A DNA stretch of 64,000 nt. Source: VAZQ01 sp963753575. GTDB taxonomy: Bacteria; Pseudomonadota; Alphaproteobacteria; Rhizobiales; Xanthobacteraceae. A model generated the notes under the pieces. It was given only the letters and a program-made list of their open reading frames with translations, did no database searches and had not been told where the DNA came from. How positions within the stretch are numbered: position 1 is the first letter of the stretch; each line of letters opens with the position of its first letter. The stretch covers positions 1,674,001-1,738,000 of the forward strand of contig CAVWCR010000003.1 of NCBI GenBank assembly GCA_963753575.1, written 5' to 3'. A program made the position numbers and the translations under genes. Of this stretch, positions 51,907 through 60,087 are shown piece after piece.

Positions 51907-53790
51907 ATGCTCGTGATCAACGACGTGACGGTGCGCGTGGCCGGCAAGCTTCTGCTTGACGGCGCCTCCGCGCGCATTCCCGACGGCGCGCGCGTCGGGC
52001 TGGTGGGACGCAACGGTGTCGGCAAGACCACGCTGTTTCGCGCCATCGCGGGCGACGTCCCGCTCGAGCATGGCGAGATCGCGCTGCCCACCCGCGCGCG
52101 CATCGGCCGCCTGGCGCAGGAAGCGCCCGACGGCCCGGAGAGCCTCATCGAGGTCGTGCTCAGCGCCGACCCGGAGCGCAACGCGCTCCTGGCCGAAGCG
52201 GAAACCGCGACCGACCCGCATCGCATCGCCGAGATCCAGACCAGGCTCGCCGACATCGGCGCGCACGCAGCGCCCGCGCGCGCGGCCGAAATCCTCGCAG
52301 GCCTCGGCTTCTCGCATGAGGACCAGCAACGGCCGTGCGCCGAGTTCTCCGGCGGCTGGCGCATGCGGGTCGCGCTCGCGGCGACACTCTTCGCCGAGCC
52401 CGATCTTCTCCTGCTCGACGAGCCCACCAACTACCTCGACCTCGAAGGCACGCTCTGGCTCGAGGAGCACATCGCGCGCTATCCGCGCACCGTGATCGTG
52501 ATCAGCCATGACCGCGACCTGCTCGACCACGCGGTCGACACCATCCTGCACATCGACGCCGGCAAGCTCGTCGTCTATCGCGGCGACTATTCATCGTTCG
52601 AGCGGCAGCGGCGCGAGCGCCAGGCGCTCGACCTCAAACTCGCCAAGGCGCAGGACGCGCAGCGCAAGAAGCTGCAGGCCTTCGTCGACCGCTTTCGCGC
52701 CAAGGCCACCAAGGCGCGCCAGGCGCAATCGCGCCTCAAGCTGCTGGCCAAGCTCGAGCCGATCGCCGCACGCGTCGCCGATGGAGTGCGCGAGTTCGAC
52801 TTCGCGCCGCCCGAGAAAGCGCTCTCGCCGCCGATCATCGCGCTCGACGACGTCGCAGTCGGCTACGAAGAGGACCGCCCGGTGCTGCGGCGGCTCTCGC
52901 TTTCGATCGACACCGACGACCGCATCGCGCTCCTGGGCGCCAACGGCAACGGCAAGTCGACATTCGTCAAGCTCGTCGCCGGCCGGCTGGCGCCGATGCG
53001 CGGCAAGCTCACGCGCGCCGAGCGGCTCAAGGTTGCGTACTTCGCGCAGCATCAGCTCGATGAGCTCGATCCCTCGGCCAGCGCCTATCTGCACATCCGC
53101 CGGCTGATGCCGGATGCCACGGAGCCACGCGTGCGCGCGCGCGCCGGCGCCATCGGGTTTCCGGGCGAGATGGCCGACACCGCGGTTGGCAAGCTCTCGG
53201 GCGGCGAGAAATCGCGCCTGCTGCTCGGGCTTGCGACTTTCGACGGTGCGCATCTGCTCATTCTTGACGAGCCCACCAACCATCTCGACATCGACAGCCG
53301 CGCCGCGCTGATCGAGGCGATCAACGGCTATCCGGGCGCGGTGATCCTGGTTTCGCACGACCGCTACCTGATCGAGGCTTGCGCCGAGCGGCTGTGGCTG
53401 GTGGAAGGCGGCGCGGTCACGCCGTTCGACGGCGACCTCGACGACTACCGCCGCCTCGTACTCAGCAACCGCGGCGGCGAGCCGAAAGGGGCCGCCGAGC
53501 AGGCGGCGCCGCGCGCGAGCCGCGCCGAGCTGCGGCGCGCAGCAGCGGAGAAGCGCATCGAGCTGACGCCGCTGCGCCGCCGGCTGACGGAAGCGGAGAA
53601 AGCCATCGCCCGCCTGACCGTGGAGATCGCCCGCATCGATGCCGCGCTCGCGGCGCCCGGCCTGTTCGCGCGCGAGCCCGACAAGGCGGCGACGCTGTCA
53701 AAGGCGCGCGCCGACACGGCTGCCGCGCTGGCCCGCGCCGAGGACGAATGGCTCACGGTGAGCGCCGAGCTTGAAGCCGCGATGGCGTGA
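51907..53790 (+). CDS. ABC-F family ATPase
   Basis: 627 residues with two ABC domains and no membrane segments. The first has GRNGVGKTT, SGGWRMRVALA and LLDEPTNYLDLEG; the second GANGNGKST, LSGGEKSRLLLG and LILDEPTNHLDIDS. A charged linker of about 80 residues joins them and an Arg/Ala/Glu coiled-coil tail ends the protein. ABC-F proteins act on ribosomes or assist ribosome assembly; this one resembles the YheS branch. It is convergent with the lipoprotein gene. Confidence 0.93.
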   Translation: MLVINDVTVRVAGKLLLDGASARIPDGARVGLVGRNGVGKTTLFRAIAGDVPLEHGEIALPTRARIGRLAQEAPDGPESLIEVVLSADPERNALLAEAETATDPHRIAEIQTRLADIGAHAAPARAAEILAGLGFSHEDQQRPCAEFSGGWRMRVALAATLFAEPDLLLLDEPTNYLDLEGTLWLEEHIARYPRTVIVISHDRDLLDHAVDTILHIDAGKLVVYRGDYSSFERQRRERQALDLKLAKAQDAQRKKLQAFVDRFRAKATKARQAQSRLKLLAKLEPIAARVADGVREFDFAPPEKALSPPIIALDDVAVGYEEDRPVLRRLSLSIDTDDRIALLGANGNGKSTFVKLVAGRLAPMRGKLTRAERLKVAYFAQHQLDELDPSASAYLHIRRLMPDATEPRVRARAGAIGFPGEMADTAVGKLSGGEKSRLLLGLATFDGAHLLILDEPTNHLDIDSRAALIEAINGYPGAVILVSHDRYLIEACAERLWLVEGGAVTPFDGDLDDYRRLVLSNRGGEPKGAAEQAAPRASRAELRRAAAEKRIELTPLRRRLTEAEKAIARLTVEIARIDAALAAPGLFAREPDKAATLSKARADTAAALARAEDEWLTVSAELEAAMA

Positions 53791-53812
53791 GAGTAGCGGC
53801 CGTGCCGATCGA

Positions 53813-54325
53813 TCAGGTGCGCTTCTTGGGCCTACTCTTCTCCTTCGGTCGCTCGGGCGCGGGCTCGGCGACACGCTCGATCGATTTCAGGCGCCCGTCG
53901 GCAAAGCGATAGATGCCCGGACGCCCGCCATGCGTATAGGTGATGACGGCGGAGCGCTCGCCGCGCTCGTTGGTGCCGAGCTCGACATGATCGGGCGCGC
54001 CGATGCGGTTCACCACGTCGCATTCCGTCATCTGCAGCGAGATGCCGCCCGGAAGTGCCGGCGGCGCGCCGGCCGAATCGGAGGGCTCCGCCGCCGCCGG
54101 GGCCGCCGGCGCCGCGCATTGGCCGTCGGGACTGACCAGATCGGTGGGGCCCGCCGGCCGCAGCGTGAACTCCTCCTTGTGGCCGGAATAGCTGAGCCAG
54201 TCCGGCCGCAAATCGGGTTTCGGAATGATGTTGATGCTGCCGAGGTCGCTCGAACAGGCGCCAAGAGCCGGCAGAGCGACCGCAAGGGCCAGCGCCACCG
54301 CGCGCTTTCGATCGAAACGCTGCAT
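53813..54325 (-). CDS. putative lipoprotein
   Basis: 170 residues from the ATG at 54325. A signal peptide with lipobox LPALGAC ends near residue 23. The mature part has a Pro/Ala-rich stretch, then ISLQMTECDVVNRIGAPDHVELGTNERGERSAVITYTHGGRPGIYRFADGRLKSIER, which is the pattern of small outer-membrane SmpA/OmlA-type domains (GxP-x-V, YTxG, FxDG). A basic tail (PKEKSRPKKRT) follows. GAGG lies 7 bases upstream of the ATG at 54325. It is the last gene of the pepA - TIR - holC direction. Confidence 0.75.
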   Translation of the reverse strand: MQRFDRKRAVALALAVALPALGACSSDLGSINIIPKPDLRPDWLSYSGHKEEFTLRPAGPTDLVSPDGQCAAPAAPAAAEPSDSAGAPPALPGGISLQMTECDVVNRIGAPDHVELGTNERGERSAVITYTHGGRPGIYRFADGRLKSIERVAEPAPERPKEKSRPKKRT

Positions 54326-54448
54326 TGCGTACCTCATCGCACGCCCCCAGCCGGATTCTGCCGCAGACCGGCGTGCCGGATCAACCCCGCGAATGTGGGC
54401 AACTCCGGGGCACATGGATACTCTTGCACACGCACAGCGTCACGCCGC

Positions 54449-54901
54449 TCACGCCTTGCGCTGCCAGCGGCCACGCTCGTCCGGCTGCCAATAGGTGACG
54501 TCGAAGCCGCCGCGCTTGGCCTCGCTCCAGCGCTCACGCGCCGCCGCCACCGCCTCATCGTCCTCGCCGTCGAACAGGAGCACGATGCGCGCATAGCTCG
54601 CGGCATCCTCCGGCACCGGCGCGCCGTCGATCAGAAACCGCACCGCCGCCCCGTTGGGATTAGCGTCGTCGAGGGTGAGGAGAATCGGCTGCGCCGCCGC
54701 CTCCTGCTCACGCCAGGTGCCGTGCGGCAGAAAGCTGTCGTCCGAATAAGTCCACAGATGCGCGTCGAGCGCCTCCACCCGCTCCTCCGAGGAAGCCTGC
54801 ACCACCACGCGCCAGCCGCGCTCGAGCGACTTCTCAAGCAGCATCGGCAGCACCCGCTCGATCGGCTGGCGGTGCAGGTGATAGAACAGGATCTCGGTCA
54901 C
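54449..54901 (-). CDS. holC: DNA polymerase III subunit chi
   Basis: 150 residues with a GTG start at 54901. TEILFYHLHRQPIERVLPMLLEKSLERGWRVVVQASSEERVEALDAHLWTYSDDSFLPHG is the family signature, with FLIDG and SYARIVLLFDGED later. Chi links the clamp loader to SSB. In most relatives holC directly follows pepA; here a TIR-domain gene separates them and overlaps holC by GTGA. The overlap implies translational coupling to the TIR gene. Confidence 0.93.
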   Translation of the reverse strand: MTEILFYHLHRQPIERVLPMLLEKSLERGWRVVVQASSEERVEALDAHLWTYSDDSFLPHGTWREQEAAAQPILLTLDDANPNGAAVRFLIDGAPVPEDAASYARIVLLFDGEDDEAVAAARERWSEAKRGGFDVTYWQPDERGRWQRKA

Positions 54902-55986
54902 GGCGCGCCCGGCACGACGATCTTGACGTAAGTGTTGGCGATCGATTCCTTCAGTGCCGCGAGATAGGCTTCGTAGGTAGCGTCATCCGGCGTGATCTCA
55001 CCGAACTTGTCCTGATCGAAATTCTCGCGCTTGAGATACACAACCGGCGTCGAAACCGGGACGAACATCATGCCGGCGGTGTTGTGCAGCGTGGTCAATA
55101 TGCCGTGGAACTCGTTCGACACGTCGAGCACCGACAGCGTCACCGAGCGTAGCCATCCGTTCTCGCCAGAGACCAGGAACATGTACATCGACATGTTGGG
55201 CAGCCGCACATGGCCACGATGGGAGTGCCGCGCGTCGAGCCAGTCGCGCTCCTGGAAGATCAGGCCGCCTTCCGCATCGTCCCAGAACATGTCGGTCGCA
55301 TAGGTGACGAGGTTGCCCGGCGTCTTGAACGCCGAGCGCAGCACCAGATAGCTGCCGATCATGTGCGCAACCGACGATTTGGCGTAGCCGCCCCATTCGG
55401 GCCGCGCCATTTCGCTGCCGGCGCTCGCGGCGGTCTCCGGCTCCCGCAGCGGCGGCGTCGCCTCGACCGGCGCGAGCGCGCCCGCGGCGTCGGGCGGCAG
55501 CGGCGCTGGCGCATCGCTCTGGTCCCGTCCGAGCGTGCGATCCATCGCGCGCAGCAGACGGTCGGCGTGATGGTCGAAATCCTGTCCGGTATCGACGCGC
55601 ACCGCGTTGCGAAACGCGAGCTCCTCGAGCGAGGGCGGCAGCTGCGACGCCGTCGGCATGCGGGCGCCGCCGACCAGCACCGGGATCACGGGCACGCCGC
55701 GCTTGAGCGCGGACTCCACCTCGATGCGGACCGGATCGGCCTCGTCCTGAATGCGCGAATTGCCGGGCTTGGCCGAGCCCATCCAGCGCCGCCCGATCAC
55801 CACGATGAGGGCGTCGGTCTCCTGCAGCGCCTCGTCGATATGCTTACGAAAATCGACGCCGGCGGGAATGTTGTCGATGTCGCGAAAGACGGCGCTCTTG
55901 CCGTAGTGCACGACCAGCCGGTCGAAGATGCGGCCGGTGATGGCCTCCGAGTTGTCGCGTCGATAAGAGACGGTGATCTTCGGCAT
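54898..55986 (-). CDS. TIR-domain protein with an unknown C-terminal domain
   Basis: 362 residues. Residues 1-150 are a bacterial TIR domain: ITVSYRRDNSEAITGRIFDRLVVHYGKSAVFRDIDNIPAGVDF, TDALIVVIGRRWMG, DPVRIEVESALKRGVPVIPVLVGGARMP and LAFRNAVRVDTGQDFDHHADRLLRAM. Glu89 or Glu91 in RIEVESAL is the candidate NADase residue. Residues 155-195 are a Pro/Ala linker. Residues 196-362 form a soluble domain with GSYLVLRSAFKTPGNLVTYATDMFWD, GLIFQERDWLDARHSHRGHVRLPN and YMFLVSGENGW, which I cannot name; it looks like a ligand-sensing or adaptor module. No membrane segment. It begins 39 bp after pepA and overlaps holC by GTGA. Signalling or defence roles are possible but unproven. Confidence 0.88.
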   Translation of the reverse strand: MPKITVSYRRDNSEAITGRIFDRLVVHYGKSAVFRDIDNIPAGVDFRKHIDEALQETDALIVVIGRRWMGSAKPGNSRIQDEADPVRIEVESALKRGVPVIPVLVGGARMPTASQLPPSLEELAFRNAVRVDTGQDFDHHADRLLRAMDRTLGRDQSDAPAPLPPDAAGALAPVEATPPLREPETAASAGSEMARPEWGGYAKSSVAHMIGSYLVLRSAFKTPGNLVTYATDMFWDDAEGGLIFQERDWLDARHSHRGHVRLPNMSMYMFLVSGENGWLRSVTLSVLDVSNEFHGILTTLHNTAGMMFVPVSTPVVYLKRENFDQDKFGEITPDDATYEAYLAALKESIANTYVKIVVPGAP

Positions 55987-56025
55987 GGTGCCCCGCGCGG
56001 CGCGGTCAGCCGCGCCATTGTGTAT

Positions 56026-57519
56026 CTACTTCTCGTAGTGGTCAGCCACCAGGCGATCGAGAAGTCGCACGCCGAAGCCCGAGCCCCAGCTCCTGTTGAT
56101 GTCGTTTTGCGGCGAGCCCATGCCGGTACCGGCGATGTCGAGGTGCGCCCAGGGGGTCTTGTCGACGAAGCGCGACAGAATCAGCGCGGCCGTGATGGAG
56201 CCGGCCGGCCGGCCGCCGACGTTCTTCATGTCGGCGAACTTCGATTCGATCTGCTTGTCGAATTCGGGCCCGACCGGCATGCGCCAGAGCTTCTCGCCGG
56301 TCTGCCGCCCCGCCTTGAGCAACCGCTCGGCGAGCCGGTCATCGTTGCAGAACAGGCCGGCATATTCGTGCCCGAGCGCGATGATGATGGCGCCGGTCAG
56401 CGTCGCAAGATCGATCATGAACTTGGGCTTGAAGCGGGTGTTGACGTAGTGCAGCACGTCGGCGAGCACGAGGCGACCTTCGGCATCGGTGTTGATCACC
56501 TCGATCGTCTGCCCCGACATCGAGGTGACGATATCGCCGGGCCGCTGCGACTTGCCGTCGACGCTGTTCTCCACGATCCCGATCGCGCCCACGACGTTCA
56601 CCTTCGCCTTGCGCGCGGCGAGCGCCTGCATGAGGCCGACCACGCAGGCCGCACCCGCCATGTCGCCCTTCATGTCCTCCATGCCGGCAGCAGGCTTGAT
56701 CGAGATGCCGCCGGTGTCGAAGCAGACGCCCTTGCCGATGAAGGCGACCGGGGCTGAGCCTTTCTTGCCGCCATTCCAGCGCATGACTACGCAGCGGCTG
56801 TCGTGCTCGGAGCCCTGTCCGACCCCAAGCAGCGCGTTCATGCCGAGCTTCTTCATGGCGGGCACGTCGAGCACCTCGACTGCGACGCCGAGTTTCTTGA
56901 GGCTTGTCGCTGCGCGCTGCGCGAACTCTTCCGGATAGAGGACGTTCGCCGGCTCGTTGACGAGATCGCGCGCGAACGTCACACCGTTGGCCACCGCATC
57001 GCGCGCCCCATAGGCCTTCCGCGCCGCCGCCACGTTGGCGACCGCGATCGTGGCGTGGACATCCTGGGGCTTGTCATCGCCGTCCTTGCGCTTGGTCTTG
57101 TAGCGGTCGAACGCGTAGGCGCGCAGCCGCGCCCCGAGCGCTAGTTCGGCGACGTGGTCGGGCTTGGGCGCTCCGCCCGGCAGATCGGCCATGATGGTCA
57201 CCTCGGCCGCCGCGCCCGGGACCTTGCCCATTGCGGCGCCGCCGAGCTTCACGAAGTCGCTGGTCTTCAGGTCGCGCGGCTTGCCGACCCCCACCACGAC
57301 CAGGCGCGAGACCTCAAGGCCGGCCGGCGCCACAATATCGAGGGTGCCGGACTTCTTGCCCTTGAAGCGCTCGGCCGCCGCCGCGCGGGCGACCAGATCC
57401 CCCGTGGGAGCAAGCGCTTGGCGGGTGGCAGAGCCGAATTTGAGCCCCTCGTCACAGAACACAACAAGAACACCCTTGGGGGACGTCGAGATCGGGGCAA
57501 AATCGAGTTTCAGGGGCAT
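56026..57519 (-). CDS. pepA: leucyl aminopeptidase (M17)
   Basis: 497 residues. The catalytic core has FIGKGVCFDTGGISIKPAAGMEDMKGDMAGAA, the NTDAEGRLVLADVL signature and MIDLATLTGA; Lys, Asp and Glu metal ligands and the Arg of the signature are present. The N-terminal domain is of normal length. The enzyme removes N-terminal residues from peptides and in some bacteria also binds DNA. It is the first gene of the minus-strand group with the TIR gene and holC. Confidence 0.96.
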   Translation of the reverse strand: MPLKLDFAPISTSPKGVLVVFCDEGLKFGSATRQALAPTGDLVARAAAAERFKGKKSGTLDIVAPAGLEVSRLVVVGVGKPRDLKTSDFVKLGGAAMGKVPGAAAEVTIMADLPGGAPKPDHVAELALGARLRAYAFDRYKTKRKDGDDKPQDVHATIAVANVAAARKAYGARDAVANGVTFARDLVNEPANVLYPEEFAQRAATSLKKLGVAVEVLDVPAMKKLGMNALLGVGQGSEHDSRCVVMRWNGGKKGSAPVAFIGKGVCFDTGGISIKPAAGMEDMKGDMAGAACVVGLMQALAARKAKVNVVGAIGIVENSVDGKSQRPGDIVTSMSGQTIEVINTDAEGRLVLADVLHYVNTRFKPKFMIDLATLTGAIIIALGHEYAGLFCNDDRLAERLLKAGRQTGEKLWRMPVGPEFDKQIESKFADMKNVGGRPAGSITAALILSRFVDKTPWAHLDIAGTGMGSPQNDINRSWGSGFGVRLLDRLVADHYEK

Positions 57520-57823
57520 ACGAACTCCTCGCAGTCGGCCGGGGGGTCCGGCCGGACATGAGTACCGGGATCAAACCCACGACGGGTGCACAGATATGAC
57601 CCGCCTTTGAACGCCTGCAAAGCCCCTGGTGCAAGACCGCCACAGAGAGAAAAAAATTAACGCAAAGGCCAGCGAACACGGGGGTTTTGTTGTTAATACT
57701 CAAGGGCTTTGCCTTGGCGAGGCCATTTTGTTGGCCGATGATTTAGAGGATCGGGACGGACGGTCCGCAGGCGGTGTGGCTGCATGGGCAGAGGGGCCGA
57801 GAGTGGGGGCGACGCGCGCGAAA
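57520..57823. promoter_or_regulatory. divergent pepA / lptF promoter region
   Basis: 304 bp between the start codons of pepA (minus) and lptF (plus). It is AT-richer in the middle (AGAAAAAAATTAACGC, TTGTTGTTAATACTC around 57650-57705) and should contain both promoters. No clear operator was found. Confidence 0.5.
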
Positions 57824-58999
57824 ATGGGGTCGATCGGGCGTTACATCTTTCGCACCACGCTCGGTGCCTTCCTGGTTGTCCTCGCCAGCGTGACAACGCT
57901 GATGTGGATGACACAGGCGTTGCGCAACGTCGACCTGATGACCAATCAGGGCCAGACCATCCTGGTCTTCGTCGGCATCACCGGACTGATCATTCCCCTG
58001 CTCGTTCTGTTGATCTCGCCGATCGCGCTCATGATCGCGGTCGGCTATGTGCTCAACAAGCTCAGTAACGATTCCGAGCTGATCGTCATGAACGCGGCCG
58101 GGATGCAGCCGTGGCGGATCTTCCGGCCGTTTCTCGCGGTCGGGATTGTGGTCTCGCTCGTGGTCGCGGTGATCAGCATGTACGTGTCGCCCAAAAGCCT
58201 GCGCGAGCTGCGCCGCTGGGCCACCGAGGTGCGCGCCGAGGTCGTGACCAGCAACGTCCAGCCCGGCCGCTTTGCGGTGGTCGACGGCCGCATGACCCTG
58301 CATATCCGCAGCCGCGCCCCCAACGGCCAGCTCCTGGGCATCCTGATCGACGACAGCCGCGACCCCAAGGAGCGCGTCACCATCCTGGCCGAGAAGGGCG
58401 ACATCATCTCGAACGAGCGCGGAACCTATCTGGTGCTCGATAACGGGACCGTACAGCGACACGTGGCGGGCCATCGCGATCCGGACTTTGTCGCGTTCCG
58501 CGAGCACGCTTTCGATCTGTCCCGGCTCACTCCCACGATCACCTTCATCCGCTACTCGGTTCAGGAGCGGTTTCCATGGGAGCTGCTCTATCCTCCGGCC
58601 AACGATCCGTTGTTCAAGGAGCAGCCGGGTAATTTCGCCTCGGAGCTGCACAATCGGATCACCGCCCCACTCTATCCACTCGCCTTCCTGGTGATCACCT
58701 ATGCGTATCTGGGCGCACCGCGCACCACGCGCCAAAGCCGCACCATGTCGCTCATCAGCGCGGCGCTCGCGGTCTCTGTGCTGCGCGGCGTCGGCTTCAT
58801 CGGCACGCTCGCGGGCGCGCATCGGCCGTACTTGCTGCTCGTTCCGTATGCGGCGCTCGCCATCACGTTCATCGTCGGCTTCTGGGCGATCGGGCGCGGC
58901 CTCATCATCGAGCCGCCGGCCTTCATCACCAAGTCCATTAGCGCGCTTGCCGAAGGCATGTCCCGAAGCACCGCCGCACTGCTGGGGCAGACGCGATGA
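57824..58999 (+). CDS. lptF: LPS export ABC transporter permease LptF
   Basis: 391 residues with six membrane helices in the LptF/LptG arrangement: three at the N-terminus (IGRYIFRTTLGAFLVVLASVTTLMWMTQAL and following), a large periplasmic beta-jellyroll domain (ERGTYLVLDNGTVQRH), and three at the C-terminus. With LptG and LptB it extracts LPS from the inner membrane. The ATG at 57824 begins the first helix; the open frame upstream is not conserved-looking. It overlaps lptG by ATGA. Confidence 0.95.
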   Translation: MGSIGRYIFRTTLGAFLVVLASVTTLMWMTQALRNVDLMTNQGQTILVFVGITGLIIPLLVLLISPIALMIAVGYVLNKLSNDSELIVMNAAGMQPWRIFRPFLAVGIVVSLVVAVISMYVSPKSLRELRRWATEVRAEVVTSNVQPGRFAVVDGRMTLHIRSRAPNGQLLGILIDDSRDPKERVTILAEKGDIISNERGTYLVLDNGTVQRHVAGHRDPDFVAFREHAFDLSRLTPTITFIRYSVQERFPWELLYPPANDPLFKEQPGNFASELHNRITAPLYPLAFLVITYAYLGAPRTTRQSRTMSLISAALAVSVLRGVGFIGTLAGAHRPYLLLVPYAALAITFIVGFWAIGRGLIIEPPAFITKSISALAEGMSRSTAALLGQTR

Positions 59000-60087
59000 T
59001 GACCGGGACGCTCGCGCGCTATTTCGGCCTGCGCTTCCTCGGCGCCGTGATCGCGATTTTCCTGGGGCTCCTGCTCCTGGTTGCGATGGTCGACTTCATC
59101 GAGATGATGCGGCGCACCTCGGACATGAAGGACGTCTCGGCGGCGCTGGTCGCCAAGATCTCGCTCTATAGGGTGCCCTATCTGACCGAGCGCGTCCTGC
59201 CGTTCACGGTGATGACGGCCGCGATGTTCTGCTATCTCAACCTTTCGCGTCGCCTCGAGCTTGTGGTCGCGCGCTCCGCCGGCGTATCGGCTTGGCAGTT
59301 CGTCGGACCCGCCATCATCATCGCGCTCCTCATCGGCGCCGCCACAACGGCGCTCTACAACCCGATCTCGGCGTCGCTGCGCGAGCAGTCCGCCCGGCTC
59401 GAAGCCGAGCTGTTCGGCCGGACCCGCAACAGCTTCCACGATGTCGGCAGCGGTTTCTGGGTGCGTCAGCGCAGCAGCGTGGGCCAAGCCATCATCAACG
59501 CCAAGTCCTCGAGCCAGCAAGGCATCCAGCTCGCCGGCGTGACGGTCTTCCAATTCGACGATTCGGACCGCTTCCAGCAGCGAATCGAGGCCAAGAGCGC
59601 CGTCCTGCACGACGGCTTTTGGCGGCTCTCGGGAGCCCGCCTCTATTCCCGGGAACAGGCGCCGGTTGACCAGGACGTCTACGACCTGCCGACCAATCTG
59701 ACCCTTACCCAGGTGCGGGAAAGCTTCGCGACCCCGGACACTGTGCCGTTTTGGCAACTATCGGCCTACATTCGCTTGGCAGAGAACGCCGGGCTAGCAG
59801 CCGCCGGCTATCGCGTGCAGTATTATCAACTGCTGGCTCAACCATTCTACCTCGCCGCGATGGTCATCTTGGCCGCTTCCGTCAGCCTCCGATCCGTTCG
59901 CTTCGGAGGGGTACAACGGATGGTTCTGGGTGGCGTCTTGGTGGGCTTTCTGCTCTACGTAATGTCGAAGGTGATCGGGGACTTGAGCAAGGCTGGGCTG
60001 CTGTCGCCGGTGATTGCAGCCGGTCTGCCGCCGCTTGTCGGGGGGCTCACTGGGCTAATGATGTTGCTCTACCAGGAGGACGGGTGA
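58996..60087 (+). CDS. lptG: LPS export ABC transporter permease LptG
   Basis: 363 residues. TLARYFGLRFLGAVIAIFLGLLLLVAMVDFIEMMRR starts the first helix, and the periplasmic domain and last three helices (FYLAAMVILAASVSLRSVRFGG, VLGGVLVGFLLYVMSKVIGDL) follow the family pattern. It pairs with LptF. Its stop overlaps the lptD start (TGATG), so lptF, lptG and lptD are translationally linked. Confidence 0.96.
   Translation: MMTGTLARYFGLRFLGAVIAIFLGLLLLVAMVDFIEMMRRTSDMKDVSAALVAKISLYRVPYLTERVLPFTVMTAAMFCYLNLSRRLELVVARSAGVSAWQFVGPAIIIALLIGAATTALYNPISASLREQSARLEAELFGRTRNSFHDVGSGFWVRQRSSVGQAIINAKSSSQQGIQLAGVTVFQFDDSDRFQQRIEAKSAVLHDGFWRLSGARLYSREQAPVDQDVYDLPTNLTLTQVRESFATPDTVPFWQLSAYIRLAENAGLAAAGYRVQYYQLLAQPFYLAAMVILAASVSLRSVRFGGVQRMVLGGVLVGFLLYVMSKVIGDLSKAGLLSPVIAAGLPPLVGGLTGLMMLLYQEDG

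Noticed and set aside
54898..55986. Prophage or defence-island member
   Set aside because: All neighbours are housekeeping genes and base and codon use match them; no other defence gene is present in the window.
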